Part shown: piece after piece, positions 1-7,613 of the stretch
Layout of the letters: every line of letters begins with the position of its first letter
Numbering within the stretch: the stretch's first letter is position 1
Source: an uncultured Gammaproteobacteria bacterium
GTDB lineage: Bacteria; Pseudomonadota; Gammaproteobacteria; Chromatiales; Chromatiaceae
Assembly (NCBI GenBank): GCA_937926265.1
Contig: CALAZS010000120.1
Location: 1 to 41,385 of the forward strand
Length of the DNA: 41,385 bases
Reading direction: 5' to 3'
Made by a program: the position numbers and the translations under genes
The notes under the pieces: model-generated
Database searches by the model: none
Seen by the model: the letters and a program-made list of their open reading frames with translations, nothing else
Told to the model about the DNA's origin: nothing

Positions 1-2
1 TT

Positions 3-83
3 ATCCTGGTTGCAATCGGAGTGGAATTTTTTCTTGGGGGCCTTACTGGTTATTTAGAAATAATAGGGATTTTGGAAATTTAA
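3..83 (+). CDS. C-terminal end of an integral membrane protein, possibly MarC family (partial)
   Basis: The window opens inside a gene. The frame starting at base 3 is open for 26 codons to a TAA at 81-83. It encodes a hydrophobic tail (ILVAIGVEFF, then LGGLTGYLEI) that looks like the last transmembrane helix of a MarC-type multi-pass membrane protein, whose C-termini often read like ILxAIxVQFxxxGI. The other two forward frames give less membrane-like peptides. The gene would converge on the tRNA gene. Only the tail is visible, so both the family and the claim that this frame is coding are tentative. Bases 84-193 after the stop hold no recognisable gene or clear terminator. Confidence 0.4.
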   Translation: MLVAIGVEFFLGGLTGYLEIIGILEI

Positions 84-193
84 CTAACAGGCTTGCTGTC
101 ATTTGTTCTAAAAAGTAACAAAAGCGAATTTGTTATGGGCGCAATTAAGGCATAACTGCGGCAAAATTAGGGCACTGAAGAAATTAAGGAAAA

Positions 194-270
<77 letters not shown>

Positions 271-298
271 ATATTTCGCCCGCTACTTTAACAGAGCT

Positions 299-601
299 TT
301 ATTGTGAAAGCATCCATTCGATGACGGTACGGACATCTGCTTCGGGGGCAGGGCTGGCCGGCATGGGTATGGTACCCCAGGTCAGTTCGTTAGCAGATTT
401 TCCTTTTTTGACAATGGCAACAAGCTCATCAACATTGCCGCCTTTGTGTTTGGCTGCGATGTCTTTCACTGAAGGCCCAACGGTTTTCATATCCATATTA
501 TGGCAACCTGCGCAGCCGGATTTCATCGATAATGCCTGGTCTGCATTGGCATGTGCACTGATAAAAATAAAAAGCATGATTGCCAACGTTAAACTTTTCA
601 T
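299..601 (-). CDS. Small periplasmic class I cytochrome c (c551/c5-like)
   Basis: This 100-residue protein has a signal peptide (residues 1 to about 20, ending AHANA). The mature monoheme domain has the heme-binding motif CAGCH at 30-34. M80 in TIPMPAS is the probable axial methionine. Size and motif spacing match the small cytochrome c551/c552 electron shuttles of the periplasm, which carry electrons between the bc1 complex and terminal oxidases or reductases. The start is supported by an AGGAG seven bases upstream of the ATG. It follows the chemoreceptor gene by 39 bases on the same strand, so they may be co-transcribed. The specific redox partner cannot be told from sequence. Confidence 0.93.
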   Translation of the reverse strand: MKSLTLAIMLFIFISAHANADQALSMKSGCAGCHNMDMKTVGPSVKDIAAKHKGGNVDELVAIVKKGKSANELTWGTIPMPASPAPEADVRTVIEWMLSQ

Positions 602-640
602 TTCTTTCTCCTAACTATTTAAATATTCCTGATCATTCGT

Positions 641-2659
641 TCACTGATGAAATCTTGCAGACTCTTCCTGCAGTTCTCTCGCTAAAGCGGCAACCTGGTG
701 GCTGGCCTGGGTTGTTTGCATCGCATCTTCACTGGCACTGGCAATGGCATCATTGGAAGCCGAGACATTTTTGTTTATTTCCTCAACCGTAACGCTTTGC
801 TCTTCTGCTGCGGTAGCGATTTGTGTTGTCATATCGGAGATATGTGAGAAAGACTCGGCGATGACGTTAAAGGCTTCCTGTGCATTTTGAACCGTATCAA
901 CGCTTGAAGTGGCGTGCTCCTGGCTTTCCTGCATGGATGCAGTGGCTTGCTTGGCAGCGGTTTGCAAACGTTCAATCATCGATTCAATTTCCTGGGTGGA
1001 ATCCTGGGTCTTGCTGGCAAGGTTCCTGACTTCATCGGCAACAACGGCAAAACCACGCCCCTGCTCACCTGCCCGAGCGGCTTCGATTGCAGCGTTTAAT
1101 GCCAGAAGATTGGTTTGTTCGGCAATACCTTTAATAACATCGAGCACGCTGCCAATGGATTCACTGTCGGCGGCAAGTTCACTGATAATGGCGGCGGCAC
1201 TTTCTACATTGCCAGCCAGTATCTGAATACTATTGACGCTTTGAGTAATGGTTTGCTGGCCATCATTGACCTGGCTGTTGGCTGAGTGAGTAGAATCAGC
1301 CGAGCTGGCGGCGTTATGTGCAATTTCTGATGCAGTTGAGGACATTTCCTCGATCGCGGTGGCGATCTGGGTTAACTGGTCTTTCTGATAATTGACAGCA
1401 CTGTTGGTGCGCTCTGCAATATTATTCAGTGAAGTGGCAGAGTCAGATAGTTCCTGGGTTGAATGTGATATTGCGCCAGTGAGTTTTTTCAGGCCGGCAG
1501 AAATATCATTAAAGGAGGCAGATAATTCACCTAACTCATCCCTGGATTCAATCGTCAGTGTAGTGCCCAGGTTGCCTTGGGCGAGTTCTTCTGCGGCATC
1601 ATGAATGAGATCAATTTTATGCACAATGCTTTTATATAAGCCCCCAAACAGGTAGGCAATGAAAAGTGGAATCAAAACATCCAGGGTTAAGATAACCAGG
1701 ATTTGTTGCGTCAACCTGTCGTGTTCTTTCGACAGGAAAACGCTCATACTTTCATAGATTGCTGACTGCAACGCAAAGGTATCGCCAATGGCTTTTGTTC
1801 CGATATTGAAATAGGTTGTGGGTTCTATAGCGATGGTTTCGGGTTGCAGTAATTTTGAGTCGATAGTTTGCCTGAATTCTATTATCGCGTTGTTGGCTTT
1901 GTCATGAACCGGTTTTAGTGTACTGATAAAATCAGATTGCTGTTTGTTGAACAGGTTCCAGTAGTGCTTAAAGCGTTTTTCGATGCTGATAATGTTATTT
2001 TTGTTGGTGGTAATCCCGGTAAAAAGATCTGGTGTGAATTGTTTTGCTGTGGCAACACCCGTGCCGCGTCCTCGTGCCTGCCCCATGTTCTCCGTGAAGT
2101 TGGGAATGATATCTACTGCGATGCGGGTTAAAAGGTAAACAGACTCATGTTCTGATTTAAGCAGTCGGCTTATATCAGCGATATCTTCCTGCAATTCAAT
2201 AATTCTGGTGATTAAGGCAGTATGTTCTTTGAAGGAATCAACAGGTTGATATTCAAACGCACGTGACTGGATGGTTTTCCATTCACTGTATATGTTGCCC
2301 ATTGGCGAGCTGATACCCAGGGCTTTGGAAAACTCTTTGTCGAATGTTTCCAGTTCCTGCATGCCTGAATTAACCTTGCCCTGTAGATCAATCAGCTTGC
2401 TTTTAAGGTCCTGTTTGCCTTTTAGAAATCCCTGCGAAATTCCCCTGTGTTGTGGAATGAACTTTAGTAAAGTCTGGGTTTTTTCAAGATATTTAACGCC
2501 AAGCTGTTGATTATCAATATTGTTTAAGTTTTTCTGGCTATCAAGATATGCCAATACGGCAAACACGATTGCCGGGACAAGAATAAAAATAAATATCAGG
2601 CCAAATTTCGCAGGGAATCTAAGGCGATCAAGAACAGCGACGACTGGACTAAAAATCAT
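641..2659 (-). CDS. Methyl-accepting chemotaxis protein with NIT-like periplasmic sensor
   Basis: This 672-residue transmembrane chemoreceptor has TM1 at about residues 18-38, a periplasmic helical sensor of about 280 residues, and TM2 at about 318-345. A HAMP linker follows to about 397, then a long cytoplasmic signalling coiled coil. The hairpin tip carries the hallmark LLALNAAIEAARAGEQGRGF stretch that binds CheA and CheW. The sensor contains QHRGISQGFL near residue 70 and ARGRGTG near 195. Both resemble the RGxSxGFL and RGxGTG signatures of NIT (nitrate/nitrite-sensing) and related all-helical sensors; the ligand is inferred, not shown. The C-terminus (EESARFHQ) has no CheR-docking pentapeptide. 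No che genes lie nearby, so the receptor must signal to an array encoded elsewhere. Confidence 0.93.
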   Translation of the reverse strand: MIFSPVVAVLDRLRFPAKFGLIFIFILVPAIVFAVLAYLDSQKNLNNIDNQQLGVKYLEKTQTLLKFIPQHRGISQGFLKGKQDLKSKLIDLQGKVNSGMQELETFDKEFSKALGISSPMGNIYSEWKTIQSRAFEYQPVDSFKEHTALITRIIELQEDIADISRLLKSEHESVYLLTRIAVDIIPNFTENMGQARGRGTGVATAKQFTPDLFTGITTNKNNIISIEKRFKHYWNLFNKQQSDFISTLKPVHDKANNAIIEFRQTIDSKLLQPETIAIEPTTYFNIGTKAIGDTFALQSAIYESMSVFLSKEHDRLTQQILVILTLDVLIPLFIAYLFGGLYKSIVHKIDLIHDAAEELAQGNLGTTLTIESRDELGELSASFNDISAGLKKLTGAISHSTQELSDSATSLNNIAERTNSAVNYQKDQLTQIATAIEEMSSTASEIAHNAASSADSTHSANSQVNDGQQTITQSVNSIQILAGNVESAAAIISELAADSESIGSVLDVIKGIAEQTNLLALNAAIEAARAGEQGRGFAVVADEVRNLASKTQDSTQEIESMIERLQTAAKQATASMQESQEHATSSVDTVQNAQEAFNVIAESFSHISDMTTQIATAAEEQSVTVEEINKNVSASNDAIASASEDAMQTTQASHQVAALARELQEESARFHQ

Positions 2660-2662
2660 TTT

Positions 2663-2694
2663 TGGTTACCAGGGTTATTGGAGTCAGGTAACCA
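2663..2694. repeat. 8-bp inverted repeat upstream of the chemoreceptor gene
   Basis: TGGTTACC (2663-2670) and GGTAACCA (2687-2694) form a perfect inverted repeat with a 16-base spacer. It begins four bases upstream of the chemoreceptor start codon at 2659. It could be an operator, or a hairpin in the leader of the mRNA that affects translation. No regulator is implied by the sequence. Confidence 0.4.
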
Positions 2695-2759
2695 TAATTA
2701 TCGGTATTGGCGGTGAAAACTTTAATGAAAACTAGAGATGAAATTTTGTCGATTGAAAG

Positions 2760-2789
2760 ACCCGGCAGGCTTTCAGAAGTCTGCCGGGT
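2760..2789 (-). terminator. Hairpin downstream of the CopD-like gene, probable terminator
   Basis: ACCCGGCAG (2760-2768) pairs with CTGCCGGGT (2781-2789). The stem continues inward through a G-U pair and CTT/AAG to a four-base TCAG loop, giving about 13 pairs. It lies 31 bases past the stop of the minus-strand CopD-like gene and upstream of the chemoreceptor transcript. The T tract after it (CTTTCAATC on the minus strand) is weak, so termination is likely but not textbook. Confidence 0.55.
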
Positions 2790-2819
2790 ATAGATGATAG
2801 TTGAAAATTTTAAGGAAAA

Positions 2820-3281
2820 TTAAAACAGGGTTTTACCACCGGTGGCGATGGCAGCTGTTATCAAACCGATGATCATGTTGACGCCAACCAGGTGACGAAT
2901 CTGGGTCAGGGCTTTACCGCCGGCTGGCCAGTCTTCAGCGGCAACAGCTTTTTTCAGGCGCCTGTATGGGGCAAAGAATACATGGAAGAAAATCAGCATC
3001 ATGACAATACCAAGTCCCATCATCAGGTTAATGTGCATTGGCAGTCCCTTAAAACCGTCAGGATAGTACATGCCAATGACACCGTAACCGGTTAACAAAA
3101 TAAGAATTATGCAGGCCCAGACAACAGGGAAAAAGCGGCCAAAAACACCAACCCAAAGGTTGAGGCGCTCAGGTGGCTCAAGTTGAGAGGCGGCTACAGG
3201 TCTTAAAAAGACGTGGGCAAAAACCATACCGCCAACCCAAATCACGGCGGCAGCTACGTGCAACATTACGGCAATACTCAT
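2820..3281 (-). CDS. CopD-like integral membrane protein
   Basis: This protein of about 153 residues has four predicted membrane helices, near residues 3-25, 46-66, 83-104 and 133-150. The N-terminal signature LHVAAAVIWVGGMVF and the later FFPVVW and EDWPAGGKAL are typical of the gammaproteobacterial CopD-family protein. That family shares its fold with the copper-import protein CopD and carries conserved helix histidines suited to metal or heme binding. I chose ATG 3281 over the upstream in-frame TTG at 3350. ATG 3281 has AGGA nine bases upstream and gives an N-terminus that begins directly with the first helix, while the extra 23 residues look non-conserved and overlap the divergent promoter. 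It is divergent from the cytochrome c5-type gene. A role in copper or heme handling is inferred from the family only. Confidence 0.82.
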   Translation of the reverse strand: MSIAVMLHVAAAVIWVGGMVFAHVFLRPVAASQLEPPERLNLWVGVFGRFFPVVWACIILILLTGYGVIGMYYPDGFKGLPMHINLMMGLGIVMMLIFFHVFFAPYRRLKKAVAAEDWPAGGKALTQIRHLVGVNMIIGLITAAIATGGKTLF

Positions 3282-3345
3282 AAGTGGATGTCCTGCAAGT
3301 GAAAAATCGGATTTTAGCACCTGATTCGCAGAAATTCCCCGGTAG

Positions 3346-3374
3346 TTCAAAGTGTATTAGATTTTGGTTATACT
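3346..3374 (+). promoter_or_regulatory. Candidate sigma-70 promoter for the cytochrome c5-type gene
   Basis: TTCAAA (3346-3351) and TATACT (3369-3374) are separated by exactly 17 bases, matching a sigma-70 promoter with a near-consensus -10 and a moderate -35. Transcription would start near 3381 and give a leader of about 34 bases before the ATG at 3415. The site lies in the divergent gap facing the CopD-like gene. Confidence 0.5.
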
Positions 3375-3414
3375 CCGACGCCATATTTGTGACTTTCTAT
3401 AGGAAATCTGGATT

Positions 3415-3933
3415 ATGTTTAAGCAAACCCTGGTAAACACTTTGGTAACTACTTCTATCGCTTCTCTGCTTATGGTTTCTTCCCAGCTTATGGCTGAAGA
3501 AGACCGTTCTGAAGTGCTGGATCGCATCAAGCCAATCGGAACCGTAACCATTGAAGGCCAGGAAGCACCTGTGCAGCCGGCTGCGCCTGCGGCTGAAGCG
3601 GCCGAGACAGCGGAAGCTCCAGCTGCTCCTGCACCTGAAGCGCCAACAGTTGCGGCAGCTCCAGCGCCTGCAGCCGCCCCAGCACCATCTGCAGCAGATG
3701 GCCAGGCTATTTACCAACAGGCTTGTTTTGCTTGCCATATGACGGGTGCAGCCGGTGCGCCTAAACTTGGAGACAAAGCTGCCTGGGGACCACGTGTTGC
3801 AACGGGCAAGGCTGCATTAATGACCAGTGTAATAAATGGTAAGGGTGCTATGCCTCCCAAAGGTGGCCAGATGCAGCTGACTGATGATGAGATTTCTGCT
3901 GCTATTGATTATATGGTAGCCAATTCTCAGTAA
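3415..3933 (+). CDS. Cytochrome c5-type monoheme protein with Ala/Pro-rich linker
   Basis: This 172-residue exported protein has a signal peptide at residues 1 to about 27 (ending QLMA). A short conserved segment follows (EVLDRIKPIG...IEGQE, 32-50), then an alanine/proline-rich tether from about 51 to 94. The C-terminal cytochrome c5 domain has CFACH at 104-108 and M146 in AMPPKGG as axial ligand. The tether suggests a heme domain held away from the membrane or from a partner, as in many gammaproteobacterial c5 proteins that serve as periplasmic electron carriers. It has its own candidate promoter and stands alone on the plus strand. The acceptor or donor is unknown. Confidence 0.92.
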   Translation: MFKQTLVNTLVTTSIASLLMVSSQLMAEEDRSEVLDRIKPIGTVTIEGQEAPVQPAAPAAEAAETAEAPAAPAPEAPTVAAAPAPAAAPAPSAADGQAIYQQACFACHMTGAAGAPKLGDKAAWGPRVATGKAALMTSVINGKGAMPPKGGQMQLTDDEISAAIDYMVANSQ

Positions 3934-3956
3934 CGAATAGCGGCCAAAACACTTTT

Positions 3957-4070
3957 CTCCCATGTATGGGAGTTTACAGACTAGCTTTTCAGGACTGTCA
4001 AAAACATGGATGTTTTTGTCAGAGCGTACAGGGATGTATTCACAGCGGTCCTGAAAGGCAGGCTGTGAAT
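3957..4070. repeat. Multi-hairpin REP-like intergenic element
   Basis: The 160-base gap between two convergent genes is packed with inverted repeats. CTCCCAT-gt-ATGGGAG spans 3957-3972, and CAAAAACAT-gg-ATGTTTTTG spans about 4000-4019. The outer stem TCAGGAC (3989-3995)/GTCCTGA (4048-4054) encloses the second hairpin. ATTCACAG (4038-4045) pairs with CTGTGAAT (4063-4070). The phrases CATGGATG and TACAGGGATGTATTCACAGCG resemble dispersed palindromic repeats I recall from several gammaproteobacterial genomes. It may act as a bidirectional terminator or mRNA stabiliser for the cytochrome c5 and rep transcripts. The copy number cannot be seen from this window. Confidence 0.6.
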
Positions 4071-4093
4071 TTACATGTGTTAACCTGGCACGG

Positions 4094-6094
4094 CTATCCC
4101 GCCAACAGGGATTTGATATTCGCCAGGTGCGCAGTGCCTTTTTCTTTTTTTTCTTCCTGGCTCATCCTGCCACCGCCAATCCACTGAATGTCACTGTTGG
4201 GTAATTCCTCCAGGAAGCGACTGGGTTCACACTGAATCAGTTCACCATAACGTTTACGTTTGCTGGCATAGGTCATGGTTAATGTCTGCCTGGCCCGGGT
4301 AATGCCGACATAAGCAAGCCGTCGCTCTTCTTCGATGTTGTCTTCTTCAATACTTGTATGATGGGGCAACAGCTCCTCTTCCATGCCAACCAGGAAAACA
4401 TGTGGAAACTCCAGGCCTTTTGCGGCATGTAAAGTCATCAGGCTGACACGGTCTTCGCCGGCTTCTTCATCCTGGCGTTCCAGCACATCCATCAGCATCA
4501 TGTGATTAACCAGCCCGGTAGCTGAACCATCCCGGGAGTCATCTTTTTGCAGCCGCTCCAGCCATTCAAGCAGTTCATTGATATTTTCCTGTTTTCTTTC
4601 GGCAGCCTTGTCATTCGAGGACTGCTCCTGAATCCAGTCCGGGTAGTCTATTTCTGTTAAAAGCCTGTTAATACAGGTGCTGATTTCGGTTTCCTCGACC
4701 AGCCGGGTGTAGTGGTCAATCATTGCAGAAAAGCTTCTGATTTTTTCCAGGATATGAGGTTTGATCTGTTCAGCCAGGGCAAATTCATCGCAGGCCGGTT
4801 TTAACGCAATGTTGCGCCCATTGGCATGTGCTGCAAGTTTTTGCAGTGAACCTGCACCGATACCACGATGAGGTGTGTTGATAATTCTTAGAAAGGCTGT
4901 GTCATCATCGGGATTGGCAATCAGGCGCAGGTAAGCCATGACGTCCTTGATTTCGGCCCGGTTGAAAAATGATTGTCCGCCACTTAAAAAATAAGGAATG
5001 TTGTGTTGCCGTAAAGCTTTTTCAAATCCGCGTGATTGATGGTTGCCCCGATATAATATGGCGTAATCGCCATAGCTGCTGCGGTTGTTAAATTTATGAT
5101 GCAGCACTTCAGTGGCAACCCGGTTTATTTCATCCGCTTCGTCACGGCAGTTGATGGCACGAATCATTTCTCCTGAGCCCAGGTCACTCCACAACTTTTT
5201 TTCAAACACATGAGGGTTATTCTGGATAAGCTGGTTGGCGGCTTTAAGAATGCGGCCGGTAGAGCGGTAATTCTGTTCCAGCTTGATGATTTTCAGGTTC
5301 CTAAAATCATCCTTCAGGCGCACCAGGTTTTCCGGGCGGGCACCGCGCCAGGCGTAAATTGACTGGTCGTCATCACCGACAACTGTTAACGCCTGCCTGA
5401 CGCCAACAAGTTGTTTGACCAGTTCATACTGGGCATTGTTGGTATCCTGGTATTCATCAACCATTAGATATCGTATACGGTTCTGCCATTTTTCCAGGCT
5501 TTCAGCATTATTTTGAAATAGCGTTACGGGCAGCCTTAGCAGGTCGTCAAAGTCGACCGCGTTATAGGCGCTAAGCATTTCCTGGTAGGCCAGGTACTGC
5601 CTGGCATGATCATGCTGACGCTGATCTTCTGCTGCCTGCAATGCCTGTTCAGGTGAGACCAGCGCGTTTTTCCAGTTGGAAATCTGCCATTGCAGGTTCT
5701 GGGTTTCATCCTGAAGTTTTTGCTTTTTTAGCAGCTCTTTCAAAATACCCGAGCTGTCTTCCTGGTCGAGCAGGGTGAAGCGGCTTTTCAGGCCGACATG
5801 CTGATGTTCCTGCCTGAGGATACTCAGCCCCAGCGTATGAAAGGTAGAAATACGGATTCCATCTGCCTGGTTATTGCCGCATTCTTTTTTTACACGGTTT
5901 TTCATTTCCCTGGCGGCTTTATTGGTGAAAGTAACCGCGGCAATATGTGAGGCCGAAATACCGGCTTTTTCGATCAGGTGTATCACCTTTTTGGTGATAA
6001 CACGTGTCTTGCCGGAACCAGCACCGGCCAATACGAGAAGCGGTCCATCCAGGTAGTGCACAGCTTCCTGTTGGCGTGGATTTAAATCGGGCAT
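4094..6094 (-). CDS. rep: ATP-dependent DNA helicase Rep
   Basis: This 666-residue superfamily 1A helicase is close to the 673 residues of E. coli Rep. It has LNPRQQEAV (Q motif), Walker A GAGSGKTR near residues 24-31, TFTNKAAREMK (motif Ia), DEYQDTN (motif II), GDDDQSIYAWRGA (motif III), LEQNYRST (motif IV), TLHAAKGLEF (motif V) and YVGITRARQ (motif VI). The C-terminal ending with ELPNSDIQW and KGTAHLANIKSLL matches Rep rather than UvrD. Rep moves 3'-5' and clears protein blocks ahead of replication forks. Its gene converges on the cytochrome c5 gene across the REP-like element and diverges from the LOG-family gene. Confidence 0.96.
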   Translation of the reverse strand: MPDLNPRQQEAVHYLDGPLLVLAGAGSGKTRVITKKVIHLIEKAGISASHIAAVTFTNKAAREMKNRVKKECGNNQADGIRISTFHTLGLSILRQEHQHVGLKSRFTLLDQEDSSGILKELLKKQKLQDETQNLQWQISNWKNALVSPEQALQAAEDQRQHDHARQYLAYQEMLSAYNAVDFDDLLRLPVTLFQNNAESLEKWQNRIRYLMVDEYQDTNNAQYELVKQLVGVRQALTVVGDDDQSIYAWRGARPENLVRLKDDFRNLKIIKLEQNYRSTGRILKAANQLIQNNPHVFEKKLWSDLGSGEMIRAINCRDEADEINRVATEVLHHKFNNRSSYGDYAILYRGNHQSRGFEKALRQHNIPYFLSGGQSFFNRAEIKDVMAYLRLIANPDDDTAFLRIINTPHRGIGAGSLQKLAAHANGRNIALKPACDEFALAEQIKPHILEKIRSFSAMIDHYTRLVEETEISTCINRLLTEIDYPDWIQEQSSNDKAAERKQENINELLEWLERLQKDDSRDGSATGLVNHMMLMDVLERQDEEAGEDRVSLMTLHAAKGLEFPHVFLVGMEEELLPHHTSIEEDNIEEERRLAYVGITRARQTLTMTYASKRKRYGELIQCEPSRFLEELPNSDIQWIGGGRMSQEEKKEKGTAHLANIKSLLAG

Positions 6095-6138
6095 AGGCTG
6101 GTTTGTTGAGAATTAATGTTGAATTATTGTTTTAATGT

Positions 6139-6178
6139 ATTCTATTAGCGAAATTTAATTTCTAACAATTAATAGAAT
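6139..6178. repeat. AT-rich 9-bp inverted repeat in the rep/LOG divergent promoter region
   Basis: ATTCTATTA (6139-6147) and TAATAGAAT (6170-6178) form a perfect inverted repeat with a 22-base AT-rich spacer. It sits midway between the divergent start codons of rep and the LOG-family gene. It could be a shared operator, but the low complexity means chance is possible. Confidence 0.3.
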
Positions 6179-6214
6179 TCATAACGTGATGGGGATTTTT
6201 AAGGGGAATAATGA

Positions 6215-6931
6215 ATGACGCAACAGCATAAGCGTAATACGCAACGGCATGCCGATGAGGTAATGAAGCGTGAATCCTGGCGAATGTTTCAAATCATGTC
6301 CGAATTCGTGGAAGGCTTTGAGGCTCTTGCCCAAATCAAGCCATCGGTGAGTATTTTTGGTTCTGCCCGAACCAGGCCGGAAGATCGATATTACAAGCTT
6401 GCGGAAGACATCGCCTGCCTTTTGTCTGATAGTGGTTTTGCCGTGGTCAGTGGTGGTGGGCCGGGCATTATGGAGGCAGCCAACAAGGGTGCCTACCATG
6501 GCAAGTCACCCAGTGTTGGCCTGAATATACAGTTGCCCATGGAGCAGTCCGGTAATCCTTACCAGGATGTTTCGCTGACCTTCAGGCATTTCTTCGCACG
6601 TAAGGTGATGTTTGTAAAATACGCCTCAGCCTACGTGGTGTTGCCTGGTGGTTTTGGCACTCTCGATGAATTTGCCGAGATCCTTACGCTGGTGCAAACC
6701 GGCAAGTCACGTAAAATTCCAATTATCCTGGTTGGAGCGGAATTCTGGAAAGGTCTGCTGGACTGGTTTAAATGCACTCTGGTTGAAGAGGGCACCATCA
6801 GCCCTGAAGACCTGGATTTGATCACTGTCATTGATGAGCCAAAACAGATTGTTGATGCTATCTTTGCCCATTATGAGTCCCGTAGTATTCTGCCTTCAGC
6901 GGATGAAGAGGAAATTATGCTTGAGTTGTAA
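6215..6931 (+). CDS. LOG family protein (TIGR00730-type nucleotide phosphoribohydrolase)
   Basis: This 238-residue Rossmann-like protein has the family motifs SVSIFGSARTRP near residue 45, SGGGPGIMEAANKGA near 80 and PGGFGTLDEFAE near 145. The PGGxGTxxE motif marks the LOG (Lonely Guy) family, whose bacterial members hydrolyse nucleoside 5'-monophosphates to free base and ribose 5-phosphate. Some release cytokinin-type adenines, and others are PpnN-like purine nucleotide nucleosidases. The arginine of FRHFFARKVMF also fits the active-site set. It has an N-terminal helical extension of about 40 residues. The ATG at 6215 follows AAGGGG by a suitable distance. The physiological substrate is not evident. 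Confidence 0.9.
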   Translation: MTQQHKRNTQRHADEVMKRESWRMFQIMSEFVEGFEALAQIKPSVSIFGSARTRPEDRYYKLAEDIACLLSDSGFAVVSGGGPGIMEAANKGAYHGKSPSVGLNIQLPMEQSGNPYQDVSLTFRHFFARKVMFVKYASAYVVLPGGFGTLDEFAEILTLVQTGKSRKIPIILVGAEFWKGLLDWFKCTLVEEGTISPEDLDLITVIDEPKQIVDAIFAHYESRSILPSADEEEIMLEL

Positions 6932-6964
6932 TATCATTAATACAGCTCGATTGTTTAGGAAACA

Positions 6965-7330
6965 ATGATGAAAAAAATTCTTGGGATGTTGTTGACTGGC
7001 CTGGCATCAGTAACTGTTGCCGTAACACCTCTATCGGCAATGGCTGCCCCGCCTCCACCGCCCCCGCCTGGAGCTTATGTGGATGCACCGCCGCCACCGC
7101 CGCCCGTGCAAAGCGGAGAAGCGCTTGAGCCGGGCGTTACCATTATCGAAACCGACAAAGAGCGTATTTACGAATACCGCGTTAATGGCCAGATCTACAT
7201 GGTCAGGGTCGTGCCGAATGCCGGTCCTCCCTACTATTACTATGATGTGGATGGTGATGGCGAACTGGAATACCAGTCAAGTGACCCGCGTAACTCTAAT
7301 ATCAACCAGTGGGTTTTGTTCAGGTGGTAA
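6965..7330 (+). CDS. DUF2782 family exported protein
   Basis: This 121-residue protein has a signal peptide (residues 1 to about 28, ending AMAA) and two polyproline runs (about 29-35 and 42-48). The compact C-terminal domain contains VTIIET, YRVNGQIYMVRVVP, GPPYYYYDVDGDG and the terminal QWVLFRW, which together are the signature of DUF2782, a gammaproteobacterial family of unknown function. AGGAA lies just upstream of the start ATG; a second ATG follows immediately. The gene lies 33 bases after the LOG-family gene and is closed by a strong terminator, so the two may form a short operon. The proline-rich arm suggests an extended or protein-binding segment in the periplasm. Confidence 0.88.
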   Translation: MMKKILGMLLTGLASVTVAVTPLSAMAAPPPPPPPGAYVDAPPPPPPVQSGEALEPGVTIIETDKERIYEYRVNGQIYMVRVVPNAGPPYYYYDVDGDGELEYQSSDPRNSNINQWVLFRW

Positions 7331-7359
7331 TAACTGCTTGATGAAAAAAACTTTTATCG

Positions 7360-7383
7360 AAGCCGGCTTAGCCGGCTTTTTTA
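7360..7383 (+). terminator. Rho-independent terminator after the DUF2782 gene
   Basis: AAGCCGGC-tta-GCCGGCTT forms an 8-bp GC-rich stem with a three-base loop and is followed directly by a T run (TTTTT). It lies 30 bases past the DUF2782 stop codon. The rest of the 283-base gap to the next gene holds a small hairpin (ACCAACA/TGTTGGT, 7450-7471) and the AT-rich inverted repeat listed next, but no gene. Confidence 0.93.
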
Positions 7384-7502
7384 TTGGCAATTGGTCAATT
7401 AGTCCTGTAAAAGCTTCAATGCTGTCGATCAATGTCTATACTCTATTTAACCAACAAAAATGCCTGTTGGTGACCTTCACGGAAGAAACTGTTTAAAGTT
7501 TT

Positions 7503-7525
7503 ATTATTTATCGCCGATAAATAAT
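7503..7525. repeat. Perfect 11-bp inverted repeat upstream of the second chemoreceptor gene
   Basis: ATTATTTATCG (7503-7513) and CGATAAATAAT (7515-7525) form a perfect palindrome around a single central base. It is about 90 bases upstream of the chemoreceptor start codon and beyond the preceding terminator. That position and symmetry suit an operator for a dimeric regulator. No T run follows, so it is not an obvious terminator. Confidence 0.5.
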
Positions 7526-7613
7526 TATTGAGTAATAAAAATTTAAAATAAAAAAAGTAATCAGCTGTTAAAAGCTCCTTTCTTAAAATATTGATTAACC
7601 TTCTGGGGGTGGT

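Noticed and set aside
3282..3350. Longer N-terminus of the CopD-like protein from the TTG at 3350
   Set aside because: A TTG start with no ribosome binding site, overlapping the divergent promoter, and adding residues not typical of the family.
3966..4187. 73-codon open frame on the plus strand after the cytochrome c5 gene
   Set aside because: It reads through the palindromic element and into the 3' end of rep in antisense; no coding character.
7341..7496. Possible 51-residue protein starting at the ATG just after the DUF2782 gene
   Set aside because: It runs through a strong intrinsic terminator (7360-7383), has no ribosome binding site and no recognisable domain.
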